Virus record (IMG/VR): IMGVR_UViG_3300047163_000032
Location: 1 to 32,876 of that record
DNA from: a virus
DNA: 32,876 nt
Reading direction: 5' to 3' (one strand)
The notes beneath the pieces were generated by a model, which was not told where the DNA came from, searched no databases, and worked only from the letters and a program-made list of their open reading frames with translations. This document shows positions 1 through 7,632 of the stretch, piece by piece (position 1 is the stretch's first letter; each line of letters starts with the position of its first letter). A program made the translations under genes and the position numbers.

Positions 1-228
1 TCCGCCAGCGCGACAGGGTGGAGAGGAGCCGCCATAGTCACTGGAATCAATGGCAAGGTTCGCGCAGGAGAGTATGGCTGCATCGCTCTCGCATGGTGGA
101 ACGCCAAAGAACAACGCACCGAGATGCGGTGCGCTCTTGTCGGCAAGAACAAGACTTGCAAACCGGGAGTTTGGTACACGTTGAACAAGCAAGGAAAATT
201 CGTCAAGGCGGAGGTGGGCAATGAATAA
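1..228 (+). CDS. C-terminal part of a DUF7666-like protein (5' end outside window)
   Basis: This open frame runs in from the window edge for 75 codons and stops at 226-228. The visible part has a Gly/Ala-rich start, then GEYGCIALAWWN and a GVWYTLNKQGKF tail. This is the pattern I associate with the C-terminus of DUF7666 proteins, which are common in phages and have no known activity. The assignment rests on remembered family patterns. The next gene starts inside its last codons (ATG 221), so the two are probably translationally coupled. The N-terminal part cannot be seen. Confidence 0.7.
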   Translation, partial: SASATGWRGAAIVTGINGKVRAGEYGCIALAWWNAKEQRTEMRCALVGKNKTCKPGVWYTLNKQGKFVKAEVGNE

Positions 229-400
229 TACCATCCACCAGAATCGCGCAGTGGTTTGCGTTCGAATCGCGTGTCGGCTCATCTACGAGCAGAACGAAAC
301 GCAGTGTTGCCCCGGCTGCGGGTATCAGGGAATCTTGTTCTCCGAGATCGAGCGGTACATCACGGAAACCCCTATTTCAACGTATGTGAGGAGTAGATAA
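221..400 (+). CDS. small Cys-motif protein, 59 aa
   Basis: ATG at 221 overlaps the end of the upstream gene, and the stop is two bases before the Bet start at 403. The 59-residue product carries a CCPGCG stretch at residues 29-34 that could supply a half zinc knuckle, and Cys13 and Cys18 could complete a site. GGAGGTGGGC just upstream serves as ribosome-binding site. No named family is recognised. It is the first of about twenty tiny Cys-pair proteins in the window. Its position suggests it is co-expressed with the recombination genes. Confidence 0.6.
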   Translation: MNNTIHQNRAVVCVRIACRLIYEQNETQCCPGCGYQGILFSEIERYITETPISTYVRSR

Positions 401-402
401 AT

Positions 403-1563
403 ATGGCAACGACCGCACTCGCAGTACAGCAACCGCCTCGCCGCAGTCTCTTGATGAAGATGGCAAACCACTACGAGATGGAGCCGGACGCTTTTAAGAA
501 CGTGCTGCTGAAGACGGTCTTTCCGCAGGACAAGCAGGTGACCAACGAGCAGTTGGCCGCGTTCTGCATCGTCGCCAACCAATACAACCTAAATCCGATC
601 ACGAAGGAAATCTACGCTTTCCCCGCCAAGGGCGGCGGAATCATTCCGGTTTTGTCCATCGACGGTTGGATCACCTTGATCCAGCGCCAGCCGAGTTACA
701 ACGGCCACAAGTTCGTATACGAGTGGAAGGACGGCAAGCCTGGCAGCGAGATCATTTCCTGCACTTGCGTGATCTACCGCAAGGGCTTCGAGTTTCCGCT
801 GGAGTTCACCGAGTATTTCGTCGAGTGCGTTCGATTAACGGACGTTTGGAAGTCTAAGCCGGTGCGGATGTTGACCCACAAAACCTATATCCAAGCGGCG
901 CGGTACGCTTTTGGTTTGAGTGGCATCTACGACGAGGACGAGGCGGAACGGATTCTGGAGTCGGAGAAAGCGACTCCGGTTCGGCCAGCGGTGCAGACCC
1001 CCCAGCGCGTCCAAACGGTTGAGGCGAAGCCAGTCCAACAATCGGACGTCCCGAAGGGAGAAATTCCGCAGAAGACGGTGGAAACGCCAAAGCAGACCAT
1101 TGAGGATCGCGTTGCCCAAGCATCCACCATTGGGTGGAACCAGCGGCAGGCCGAAGCGCAGCGGGTTGCCGAGGATGGTCACCCGGAAGAAGCAGAGGCA
1201 ATTCTTGCGGACGATGGTATTCCGGAAGGGGCCGAGGACGTTGCCGACCTCATTGACTCCGATGGACAGGTCAACAACCCTTTGTCTGAGATGGTGGAGT
1301 CCGGGACGCTGAAGAAGGCCAGCGAAATCGAATCCCCAAAGCCGGGCACCATCGGCAAGGGGTTGGCAAGGCGGCTGCATACTGCCTTGTCAATGAACGG
1401 AAAGAAGACGGGGTGGACCGAGGCCCGGTTCAGGAAAGAAATTCTTGAAGACAATCCGGCGTTGAAGCATATCGTTCACTTCTCGGATATTCCGAAAAAA
1501 GATTACGAGATGTATCGGATGTACGACATCGCAGTCGGGCAGTTCGACCCCAACGCGGAGTAA
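403..1563 (+). CDS. bet: phage recombination protein Bet (RecT superfamily single-strand annealing protein)
   Basis: The 386-residue product matches the Bet/RecT annealing family over about residues 15-190. Key stretches are NQLNP-like ANQYNLNPITKEIYAFP, VLSIDGWITLI, a central CxCxxYRKG, and KPVRMLTHKTYIQAARYAFGLSG before an acidic DEDEAE segment. Bet-type proteins anneal complementary single strands during phage recombination with a partner exonuclease. That partner is probably the PD-(D/E)XK gene at 3992. This copy is longer than the usual ~260 residues: it adds a low-complexity Pro/Glu/Gln linker (about 190-320) and a lysine-rich C-terminal segment. One copy of the dispersed GTCCRAC palindrome lies in the linker at 1033-1047. 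Confidence 0.92.
   Translation: MATTALAVQQPPRRSLLMKMANHYEMEPDAFKNVLLKTVFPQDKQVTNEQLAAFCIVANQYNLNPITKEIYAFPAKGGGIIPVLSIDGWITLIQRQPSYNGHKFVYEWKDGKPGSEIISCTCVIYRKGFEFPLEFTEYFVECVRLTDVWKSKPVRMLTHKTYIQAARYAFGLSGIYDEDEAERILESEKATPVRPAVQTPQRVQTVEAKPVQQSDVPKGEIPQKTVETPKQTIEDRVAQASTIGWNQRQAEAQRVAEDGHPEEAEAILADDGIPEGAEDVADLIDSDGQVNNPLSEMVESGTLKKASEIESPKPGTIGKGLARRLHTALSMNGKKTGWTEARFRKEILEDNPALKHIVHFSDIPKKDYEMYRMYDIAVGQFDPNAE
1033..1047 (+). repeat. dispersed 15-bp palindrome, copy 1
   Basis: GTCCAACAATCGGAC, inside the linker region of bet (encodes VQQSD). One mismatch from the commonest form. Confidence 0.7.
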
Positions 1564-1673
1564 AAGCAAGGGCCAAAAAGCGCGGTAATGGGCGGGGAAG
1601 GCAACAAGGGCGCGAAAGATACCGAGCCGCCAGCCCTACAGTTTTCAGACCAATCGAGGAAAGGCGGTAAAAA

Positions 1674-2516
1674 ATGGCAGTTGTGTGGACGAAGGGAATA
1701 GAGGTAACCAGAGGGACGGTTTACAGTTTTGATCCCGTTGACATCAAGGTAATCGCAACGCTCAACGGTCGGCACGAGCTTCCCGATATTGAGTGGTTGA
1801 TCGAAGACATGCTCAAGCCCGCAGGAGAGGGCGGCATCAAAGGGCAAATCCAGCCGATCATTGTTCGCAGCGACGGCGGAGCACCTACGCTCATTGCGGG
1901 TCATTCCCGGTGGAGGGCGGTATTCGAGATCAACAAGCGCAAGCTGACTCCGTTTCCCCTGCGGATCAACGCGGTCTACGAGAAGTGCAACGAGGAGGAG
2001 GGATTTATTCTCGGCATTTCCGAAAACCGCTTTCGGAACGCGACAACCGAGTTGGACGACGCGCACAACATCCGCATTCTGGAGAAGTTCGGCAAGACCG
2101 AGGAGGAGATCGCGAGGATTTACTTTCCTCATGCGAAGGATGACAAGGCGCTGAAGAGTGCTATCCATTGGGTGAAGCAGCGGCAGTCTCTTCTTCAGTT
2201 GGCTCCAGAGGCCAAGAAAGCGGTCAAGGAGGGCCGGATCAAGACGACTGCGGCTGTAGCCATCTCCAAGCTGTCCGCAGAGGCGCAGAAGGCGATTGTG
2301 GCCCGTCCAGGGAGCATCAAGGGTTCGGACTTGAAACCTTACTCCGTGCCGAAACCAGCGAAGGAGTCGAAGCAGACATCGTTCGATCCCCAGTTTCTTT
2401 CGCTTCAGACCGCGCTGGAGGCGTTGTTCGCCGAGTGTGACCAACAGAAGGACGTGATGGTGTACGAGGTTCACCGCGACACGCTGAGGGCCGTTAGGGA
2501 GGCATTCGGCAAGTGA
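1674..2516 (+). CDS. ParB-like nuclease-domain protein
   Basis: This is a 280-residue protein with the ParB/Srx N-terminal fold. GQIQPIIVR (57-65) and LIAGHSRWRA (73-82) match the ParB box I and II regions, and ENRFRNATTELDDA (117-130) matches the GENLQRxDL-like box. After this, EKFGKTEEEIARIY (137-150) and a following helical stretch fit the KorB-like HTH seen in ParB relatives. Phage ParB-like proteins can act in partition, as nucleases, or as regulators; the sequence does not decide. GAAAGGCGG lies 8-10 bases before ATG 1674. The C-terminus is Lys/Pro-rich followed by a helix. It overlaps the next GTG start. Confidence 0.85.
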   Translation: MAVVWTKGIEVTRGTVYSFDPVDIKVIATLNGRHELPDIEWLIEDMLKPAGEGGIKGQIQPIIVRSDGGAPTLIAGHSRWRAVFEINKRKLTPFPLRINAVYEKCNEEEGFILGISENRFRNATTELDDAHNIRILEKFGKTEEEIARIYFPHAKDDKALKSAIHWVKQRQSLLQLAPEAKKAVKEGRIKTTAAVAISKLSAEAQKAIVARPGSIKGSDLKPYSVPKPAKESKQTSFDPQFLSLQTALEALFAECDQQKDVMVYEVHRDTLRAVREAFGK

Positions 2517-2776
2517 AGGTATTGAAGGATAGAGAATGGGCTGCGGTTTACACGCAGTGGAAATTGGATAACCCGGAACTCGCCGTTCTCAGTCAACGTT
2601 TGTCCCTAGTCAGGGGCTGTGTCAGAAAGGTTCTGTATGACAACCGGGAAGAGGCAATGAAGGTTATAGAGTTCATGCCGGTTTTCCCCGGCAAGGTGCT
2701 GCACTGCTACCTTTGCGAGATTTGCGCTCACTGGCACATAGGCAATACCAAACTGTGGTGGTTGAGGAGGAAGTAA
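2513..2776 (+). CDS. hypothetical protein with CxxC/HxH motif, 87 aa
   Basis: The GTG start at 2513 overlaps the previous stop (2514-2516), the classic arrangement for coupled translation. The C-terminal half reads LHCYLCEICAHWHIG, giving two or three Cys followed by HxH, which could bind zinc. A similar 'C..C..WHIG' ending occurs in many small phage proteins. The rest is charged and helical. No family name or function can be given. Confidence 0.65.
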   Translation: MKVLKDREWAAVYTQWKLDNPELAVLSQRLSLVRGCVRKVLYDNREEAMKVIEFMPVFPGKVLHCYLCEICAHWHIGNTKLWWLRRK

Positions 2777-3429
2777 TGCCATTCAATAGCGAATTCAAGA
2801 AGGTAGGGGAACTATATCTTCCAGCGTTCTCCGGTACTCGCGTGATGATGCTCCCGGTTATGCTTGGCGATGACGAGTCGATACCAGAGTTCTTGCACCA
2901 CTACAAGAACGCGGTCAGCGGTCTATTCCAGATGGCGGACGAGGATCACATCGGCAAAGTGGGATACCTCACCATCGACGAAAAAGCCGTCAAGCCGAAG
3001 GCCACTCACCGTAGAGCAGGTCTGCACGTTGACGGCGTGTATCAAGGCGAGTCGGGTGCTTGGGGTGGAGGGAAGGGAACCGGTGGCGGATGGGGAGCGC
3101 GTGGGGCAGGGATGCTCACTGTAGCGTCTCATCCGGGATGCAGGGCGTGGAACCAAGACTTTACCGGATGGCCGGGGTGGGAAGGCGAGTGTGACCACCT
3201 TGCGGAAGAACTTCAAGGCTTAGGAACGCTGTTCGGGGCTAACGAGGTCTACTGGGTGGATGGGATGTGTGTCCATGAATCTGTCCCGCAGCCGGTCGAG
3301 GTCAACCGCCAGTTTGTTCGCCTTTCGATGCCGAGCGATGCACCGTGGTTTGAATGCTACACGGTGAACCCGTTGGGAGTGATGCCGACTGGCGAGATAC
3401 TGCCACGGCGCGAGTTTATGAATCAGTAG
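2776..3429 (+). CDS. probable 2OG-Fe(II)-type oxygenase-like protein, 217 aa
   Basis: ATG 2776 follows a GGAGGAAG ribosome-binding site and overlaps the previous stop by one base. The product shows HVD at residues 84-86 (an HxD pair), a second His at 167 in MCVHES, and Arg178/Arg182 in NRQFVRLS. That order (HxD ... H ... R) fits the iron and 2-oxoglutarate ligands of the double-stranded beta-helix dioxygenase superfamily. A Gly-rich loop lies at 97-112. The call is an inference from motif order only. Possible roles include hydroxylating a nucleotide or a protein. The gene lies between Bet and the nuclease gene. Confidence 0.45.
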   Translation: MPFNSEFKKVGELYLPAFSGTRVMMLPVMLGDDESIPEFLHHYKNAVSGLFQMADEDHIGKVGYLTIDEKAVKPKATHRRAGLHVDGVYQGESGAWGGGKGTGGGWGARGAGMLTVASHPGCRAWNQDFTGWPGWEGECDHLAEELQGLGTLFGANEVYWVDGMCVHESVPQPVEVNRQFVRLSMPSDAPWFECYTVNPLGVMPTGEILPRREFMNQ

Positions 3430-3456
3430 TAAGACCAGACCAAGGAGGAAACAAAA

Positions 3457-3774
3457 ATGAAAGTCATAGGAACAGCAGCCGGTGGGAGGCTGCTGATAGA
3501 GGCAACCCGAAACGAGGTAGCGCGGTTGAGGGGCTACGACGACGAGTATTCGCTCAAGGACAAAAATCGCGGTTACGGCACAGAACCCGGCGACCAAATC
3601 GACATCGACGGACTGTACAAGCACGTTGTCCACATGAAGGCGATTGAGAAGCGGTTGCTCGAAGCCAAGGCTCAGATTGACCGAGCTTCGGAAGGGCTGC
3701 TTTTGGCTCACGACAAAATCCACACGGCCATGACCCCTGAACCGCCAACCTCGACAGATAAGGAGATTCACTGA
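3457..3774 (+). CDS. hypothetical protein, 105 aa
   Basis: ATG 3457 is preceded by AGACCAAGGAGGA (3437-3449), a leader found exactly in front of two other genes here (4650 and 9173). The N-terminus has GTAAGGRLLIEATRNEVARLRGY, which looks like a compact beta unit. A long helix follows (KHVVHMKAIEKRLLEAKAQ). No family is recognised. Its last base is the first base of the next ATG, so it is in the recombination operon. Confidence 0.7.
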   Translation: MKVIGTAAGGRLLIEATRNEVARLRGYDDEYSLKDKNRGYGTEPGDQIDIDGLYKHVVHMKAIEKRLLEAKAQIDRASEGLLLAHDKIHTAMTPEPPTSTDKEIH

Positions 3775-3992
3775 TGGCACAGCGCCAATTGCAATTACCG
3801 CAGAGCAGCATGATTTCCGGGGCGACTTACGACGACGAGACCGGAGAGTTGCTGGTTTCATTCACCAATTCGGGAGCGGTCTACGCTGTTTCCAGCGTCG
3901 ATCCCGGCACGGTTCTCAACTTCGAGGGGGACTCCAGTCCGGGTAGGTTCTGGAACAGCAACTTTCGCGGCAGCGCCACACGGGTGAGCTAA
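3774..3992 (+). CDS. KTSC-domain-like small protein, 72 aa
   Basis: The product has the layout of the KTSC family: SSMISGATYDDETGELLV (11-28), then a strand with FTNSGAVYAV, then GDSSPGRFWNSNFRG. In the KTSC family these correspond to a K-x-S-x start, 'L.V.F..G..Y.Y', and 'S.G..F...I'. The family is found in phages and lysyl-tRNA-synthetase-linked proteins and has no settled function. ATG 3774 overlaps the preceding stop, and the stop overlaps the next ATG by one base. Confidence 0.7.
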   Translation: MAQRQLQLPQSSMISGATYDDETGELLVSFTNSGAVYAVSSVDPGTVLNFEGDSSPGRFWNSNFRGSATRVS

Positions 3993-4633
3993 TGACGCAG
4001 CTCGTAAAAATCCCCGGTGGCACCTTTGAGGAGCAAGGACACCGCTATTGCGACGAGACCGGACAGCGATTGCTCTCGGTCACGTCACTCTTTGAATCGC
4101 TGGGGATGATCGACTACGCCGGGGCCAGTGAAGCGGTACTTCAGTGGAAGTCGGAACTCGGTGTCGCCGTTCATTCCGGGATCGAATATCTGACCGAGGG
4201 GACGCTGGATTGGGACACGGTTGATGAGAACGCCATGCCCTACATCATGTCGTTCGAGGACTGGGCAAGAGAGAGCGGGTATGTATCAACCGGGCGAGAG
4301 CAGCAGGGCATTTTGACGATCCACGGAATGAAATGCGGCTACCGCTACGACAACATTGGCACCATGATCTACAAGGGTCGCAAGCGGTGGGTCATGCTGG
4401 AGTTAAAAAACACCGTTAAATCTTCGCCAACGTGGAAGATTCAGACGGCGGCTTATACGATCCCGGCCCCGAAACTGGAGAACGGGGAGCAGTATCTTCG
4501 ATGCGCGTTGCAGCTTAGGCCGGACGCGCCAGCAATCCCTCACTACTACGAGGATGCGGAGGATGCGAGGTCGTTCGCTCACTTTCTGTACTGCGGGATT
4601 TGGAAACTAAACAACGGGTTCAAACTGAAGTAG
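3992..4633 (+). CDS. PD-(D/E)XK nuclease-superfamily exonuclease (RecB-like)
   Basis: The 213-residue product carries the RecB/Cas4-type nuclease core: GVAVH with His61, YRYDNIGTM with Asp120, LELKNT with Glu137 and Lys139, and KIQTAAY with Gln151. These fit the usual H ... D ... ExK ... QxxxY arrangement. Such phage enzymes resect double-stranded ends to feed a single-strand annealing protein, so this is the likely partner of Bet at 403. It is short but appears complete. The catalytic assignment comes from motif spacing and has not been tested by structure. Confidence 0.8.
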   Translation: MTQLVKIPGGTFEEQGHRYCDETGQRLLSVTSLFESLGMIDYAGASEAVLQWKSELGVAVHSGIEYLTEGTLDWDTVDENAMPYIMSFEDWARESGYVSTGREQQGILTIHGMKCGYRYDNIGTMIYKGRKRWVMLELKNTVKSSPTWKIQTAAYTIPAPKLENGEQYLRCALQLRPDAPAIPHYYEDAEDARSFAHFLYCGIWKLNNGFKLK

Positions 4634-4649
4634 ACCAAGGAGGACGCAA

Positions 4650-5438
4650 ATGGCAACAGCAGTCACAGATATCGCAGTTCGTTTGAAGTCGGAGATTCTC
4701 GGCCCCGAGTCTCCGTTCGAGGTGGAGCGTATCGCTCTGCGGCAGGAGTACCATCAGATTCTCGCAGGCGCGGCGAAGGTTGTGGTTACCGACCACACTA
4801 CCAAATCAATCGCTGTCGAGCACGGTCGTCTGTTGCAAGCGGCTTCGATCAAGTCCACCGAGTTTTTCAAGCGGTACAAGAAACAAATCGATGAGGTGAA
4901 GGACGTTGTTCTGGCGGCTGAGAAGTCGGACGTTGGAGCGATCACTTCCGAGAAGAGCAGGCTGGCGAACTCAATCAGCAAGTTCGATGCTGAAGAGTTG
5001 GCGAGAAAGCGCGAGCAGGAACGCAAAGACCGCGAGGAAGCGGAAAGGCTTCTGAGGGAAGAGCAGATTCAGCGAGCTATCGAACTTGAGCAGTCGGGCA
5101 ACAATCAGGAAGCGGAGCGCGTGCTTGAAGAGGAACCGATGCCTCTTCCGGTGATCCAGCAGCGCAGCACAGCCGCTCCGGTATCCGGTTTTGTGGGCCG
5201 CACGACATGGAAGGGGCGGCTGATCGGGTCGAACGATCCCGATATCGACACAGCCGAAAGGAAGGCGCGGCAGAGCCTGTTTGCCTTGGTCAAAGCCATT
5301 GCCAACGGTCAGGCCCCGCTGGAACTCATCAAGCTGGACGAATCGTTTCTCAACAAACAGGCGGCATCGTTTCGGCAGGGTTTGAACTACGTCGGATGCG
5401 AGGCTTACGAGGTCAAGTCGAGCAACTTTAGGGCGTAA
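4650..5438 (+). CDS. coiled-coil phage protein of the recombination module, 262 aa
   Basis: The protein has three parts: an N-terminal region (1-110) with helices, a highly charged coiled coil rich in Glu/Arg/Lys (about 115-170), and a C-terminal domain (185-262) with GRTTWKGRLIGS, then LVKAIANGQAPLELIKLDESFLNKQA and a GLNYVGCEAYEVK ending. That C-terminal pattern (W ... LxxAIxxGxxPLEL ... LNxxA ... GxxVxxVK) is frequent in phage proteins encoded beside RecT/Bet genes; I know no proven function. AGACCAAGGAGGA lies 6 bases before ATG 4650. A 138-base non-coding gap follows. Confidence 0.75.
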   Translation: MATAVTDIAVRLKSEILGPESPFEVERIALRQEYHQILAGAAKVVVTDHTTKSIAVEHGRLLQAASIKSTEFFKRYKKQIDEVKDVVLAAEKSDVGAITSEKSRLANSISKFDAEELARKREQERKDREEAERLLREEQIQRAIELEQSGNNQEAERVLEEEPMPLPVIQQRSTAAPVSGFVGRTTWKGRLIGSNDPDIDTAERKARQSLFALVKAIANGQAPLELIKLDESFLNKQAASFRQGLNYVGCEAYEVKSSNFRA

Positions 5439-5451
5439 ATTTTTACGGCAG

Positions 5452-5563
5452 ATGTCTTGCCGCCAGCCACTAACTGACCTTCCACGAGCCTATAGATCAA
5501 GTCAACTGGTGATTGAGTGCAGTTCGTTTAACGAAGGCTTTAAGGTGGCTGGCGAGAAGGCAT
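5452..5563 (+). promoter_or_regulatory. long inverted repeat and nested dyads in the 5439-5576 gap
   Basis: Left arm 5452-5470 and right arm 5545-5563 pair at 16 of 19 positions, with a perfect 10-bp core (CGCCAGCCAC at 5461-5470 with GTGGCTGGCG at 5545-5554). The 74-base loop holds a perfect dyad TTCGTT-T-AACGAA (5523-5535) and an AACTG/CAGTT pair. The right arm ends one base before the AGGAGG (5564-5569) of the next gene. A folded leader RNA could therefore mask or expose that site. It could instead be an operator region or a small RNA. Confidence 0.5.
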
Positions 5564-5576
5564 AGGAGGAATGACG

Positions 5577-6068
5577 ATGAAGATTGAGATTGATTTGAAC
5601 GACATACTTGGCGACGAATATGGAGCGGAGACGCTACAGGAAAGTGTGCGCCGCCAAGTTATCGACAGCGTTTCTGCAACAGTAAAAAAAGGCGTGGGAG
5701 ATCGGATCGACAAAGCCGTTTCCGAGACAATTTCACAGAACCTAAACATCTACTTGCAAAAGGAGCTTCCCGCCCTTTGCGCCTCAATCATGGAGGCTGA
5801 ATACACGCCTATCAGCGATTACGGAAGCAAGGGAGAACCGACAACGCTCAGGAAGTCGCTGCTAAAGACGATCACATCCTCGATGGTCTACAAGCCGACA
5901 ACGTACAGCAGCGACAAGAACGCTTTTACGAAGGCTGTGGATGCCGTGGTGGAATCGCAGTTAGCCATTTTCAAGGCTGATTTCAACAAGACCGTCGATG
6001 CCACCTTCACCGCCGCAGCAATGCAATACGCAACGCATACCTTGAAGAAAAAACTAGGCATTGAGTAG
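5577..6068 (+). CDS. hypothetical helical protein, 163 aa
   Basis: Two ATGs are possible, at 5571 and 5577. AGGAGG at 5564-5569 is only 1 base from the first but 7 from the second, so 5577 is chosen. The product begins MKIEIDLNDILGDEYG and continues as amphipathic helices with many Ser/Thr/Lys. No catalytic motif, Cys cluster or membrane segment is seen. Sequences of this kind ('NDxLGDEYG ... TLQESV') occur near phage recombination genes, but I cannot name a function. It is preceded by the inverted-repeat leader at 5452-5563, so it may be separately regulated. Confidence 0.7.
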   Translation: MKIEIDLNDILGDEYGAETLQESVRRQVIDSVSATVKKGVGDRIDKAVSETISQNLNIYLQKELPALCASIMEAEYTPISDYGSKGEPTTLRKSLLKTITSSMVYKPTTYSSDKNAFTKAVDAVVESQLAIFKADFNKTVDATFTAAAMQYATHTLKKKLGIE

Positions 6069-6093
6069 TAACGACATAAGGGAGGAGTCAAAA

Positions 6094-6423
6094 ATGGGAT
6101 ATACGCCGGGGCCTTGGGAAATCGAGCACAGCGATCAAGAGCCGGACAGCGACGGAAACTCGCACATCTGGATTCGTCCAAGCGAGTTTCGCTACGGTCG
6201 TGACTATCTTCGCGTTTCCGGATGGATGTCGGAAGAAAACGCCCGGATCATCTCAGCGGCTCCAGACTTGCTTGAGGCGCTGATTATGGTTCGGGACGCG
6301 GACGAGGATTGCAAACGCGACGGTTTGCCAACGATCCCGAACCCTGCCCGATGGAAAATCGACGCCGCAATCGCAAAGGCAGTCCAACAGTTGGACGGAG
6401 GCGACCATGCCGGACAGCATTAA
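6094..6423 (+). CDS. 'TPGPW' phage protein (copy 1), 109 aa
   Basis: The protein begins MGYTPGPWEI and has SEENARIISAAPDLLEAL (residues 50-67). These two motifs define a widespread small phage family of unknown function. ATG 6094 with GGGAGGAG upstream is preferred over an in-frame TTG at 6061, which lacks a good site. A paralogue with the same two motifs is at 14588. A perfect copy of the dispersed palindrome (6382-6396) lies near its 3' end and 10 bases before the next start. Confidence 0.8.
   Translation: MGYTPGPWEIEHSDQEPDSDGNSHIWIRPSEFRYGRDYLRVSGWMSEENARIISAAPDLLEALIMVRDADEDCKRDGLPTIPNPARWKIDAAIAKAVQQLDGGDHAGQH
6382..6396 (+). repeat. dispersed 15-bp palindrome, copy 2
   Basis: GTCCAACAGTTGGAC, a perfect dyad around a central A, 10 bases before ATG 6407 and overlapping its ribosome-binding region. 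Confidence 0.75.
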
Positions 6424-7441
6424 GATGATAAACGCGGCACTTGACGAAGAAGGAAGTGAAATTATTCTTCGCGGGGTGATCGACCCGGTATCGCTTCAGA
6501 GTTTGCTTGTGGACGACTACCAGCGGGAGATTCTTCCTTCATCGCGCATCCGGGAACTCGTCAAAGGCTTTGACAGGGGCGGAGTTCCGGACATTGAACT
6601 TGGAATGCGCGGCGGTTCATTCATTGAGAGAGAGGGGAACTTCTATCTCCAGAACCAGGTCTATATCATCGACGGTTTGCAACGGAGAACTGCCGCTGTC
6701 GAATTCATGCGAACCGGAAAGATTCCCCGGCTCGGGGCCACCGTTCACTTCAACACGTCCGCAGCGTGGGAGCGGGAGCGTTTCCGAATGTTGAACGTTT
6801 CCCGCGCCAAGCTATCAGCAAATGTCCTGCTTCGCAACGAGAGAGCGGAGAATCCCGCAATTGAGATGCTCTTTACTCTATGTAAAGACTCAACGTTTGC
6901 GCTTCATAACCGCGTGTCTTGGCAGCAGAATATGCGCCGGGACCACCTGATCGGCGGGAATTTGTTGGCGAAATCCGCAATGGCGCTGCATCGGCGGTTT
7001 CATGCAAACTTGATGTCTACCGACTACCGGACTTCGGCTGAGGCGTTGAAAAAACTCATGGCGAAGGTCGGCAGGACGGTCGTCAGGGAGAACATCAAGA
7101 GGTATTGGGAGTGCTTGGACGCTTGCTTTGATGTTCGCGCCACGGCTTACGCTGTGTCGGCTCCGTATCTGCGCGGCGGGTTCCTGCAAACATTGGGTAG
7201 CGTGTTTTCCTACCATCGAGACTTTTGGGCCGACGCCAACCTAGACGTTCCGAGGGAGATTCAAAAGAAACTCGCAACTTTTCCTATTCGAGACCCGCAC
7301 ATTTCTTCCCTGTGCTCGGCTTCCGGCAAGAGCAGGGCCATTCTGTACGACCTGATCGTCAAGCACATCAACAGCGGCAAACGGTCGAAGAAGATCGCAA
7401 GATTCGATGCCGTGGACACCCCAGAGGGAGATGAGGAGTGA
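6407..7441 (+). CDS. ParB/DGQHR-like domain protein, 344 aa
   Basis: The N-terminal third has LLVDDYQREILPSSRIRELVKGFD, then YIIDGLQRRTAAVEFM (about 86-101), which resembles the 'DGQ-R' core of ParB/Srx-fold and DGQHR/DUF262-type proteins. FRMLNVSRAKLSANVLLRN follows. The C-terminal two thirds are helical with several Trp and His residues. Members bind or nick DNA or act as regulators; the catalytic role here is unknown. This is the second ParB-like gene in the window and shows no close resemblance to the one at 1674. It overlaps the preceding gene by 17 bases with GGAGG before ATG 6407. Confidence 0.6.
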   Translation: MPDSIKMINAALDEEGSEIILRGVIDPVSLQSLLVDDYQREILPSSRIRELVKGFDRGGVPDIELGMRGGSFIEREGNFYLQNQVYIIDGLQRRTAAVEFMRTGKIPRLGATVHFNTSAAWERERFRMLNVSRAKLSANVLLRNERAENPAIEMLFTLCKDSTFALHNRVSWQQNMRRDHLIGGNLLAKSAMALHRRFHANLMSTDYRTSAEALKKLMAKVGRTVVRENIKRYWECLDACFDVRATAYAVSAPYLRGGFLQTLGSVFSYHRDFWADANLDVPREIQKKLATFPIRDPHISSLCSASGKSRAILYDLIVKHINSGKRSKKIARFDAVDTPEGDEE

Positions 7442-7632
7442 AGAAGATTATTCACTTTGTTTTTTCGATATTTGTCCTCAACGCGATGTCTCTTGAAATG
7501 TGGTGCGCGGTAGGGCGGATGCAGCAGGACAATCTCTTGGGCTCTTTAGAATGGGTGGCTGTGGGCATGGGCACATTCGTGGTCTGGGTGATTGTCGGAA
7601 GGTGGTTAATGAAGGAGGGCTATGCCAAGTAG
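7438..7632 (+). CDS. small membrane protein, 64 aa, two TM segments
   Basis: The GTG start at 7438 overlaps the previous stop (7439-7441) and is preceded by GAGG. Two hydrophobic segments are visible, at about residues 4-20 and 38-57, separated by a short polar loop. The ends are Lys/Arg-rich. It overlaps the HTH gene at 7622. It could be a small inner-membrane accessory protein; a holin is possible but unsupported, because no lysis enzyme lies nearby. Confidence 0.55.
   Translation: MKKIIHFVFSIFVLNAMSLEMWCAVGRMQQDNLLGSLEWVAVGMGTFVVWVIVGRWLMKEGYAK

Noticed and set aside
1588-1701. Small frame between bet and the ParB-like gene
   Set aside because: 37 codons, no ribosome-binding site, Gly/Lys-rich, and it runs into the ParB start; not supported.
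1503-2474. Long open frame on the minus strand opposite the ParB-like gene
   Set aside because: It is the antisense shadow of a well-supported gene with ParB motifs, lacks a ribosome-binding site and has no recognisable domain.
6061-6094. TTG 6061 as start of the first TPGPW protein
   Set aside because: ATG 6094 has GGGAGGAG upstream and begins exactly at the family motif.
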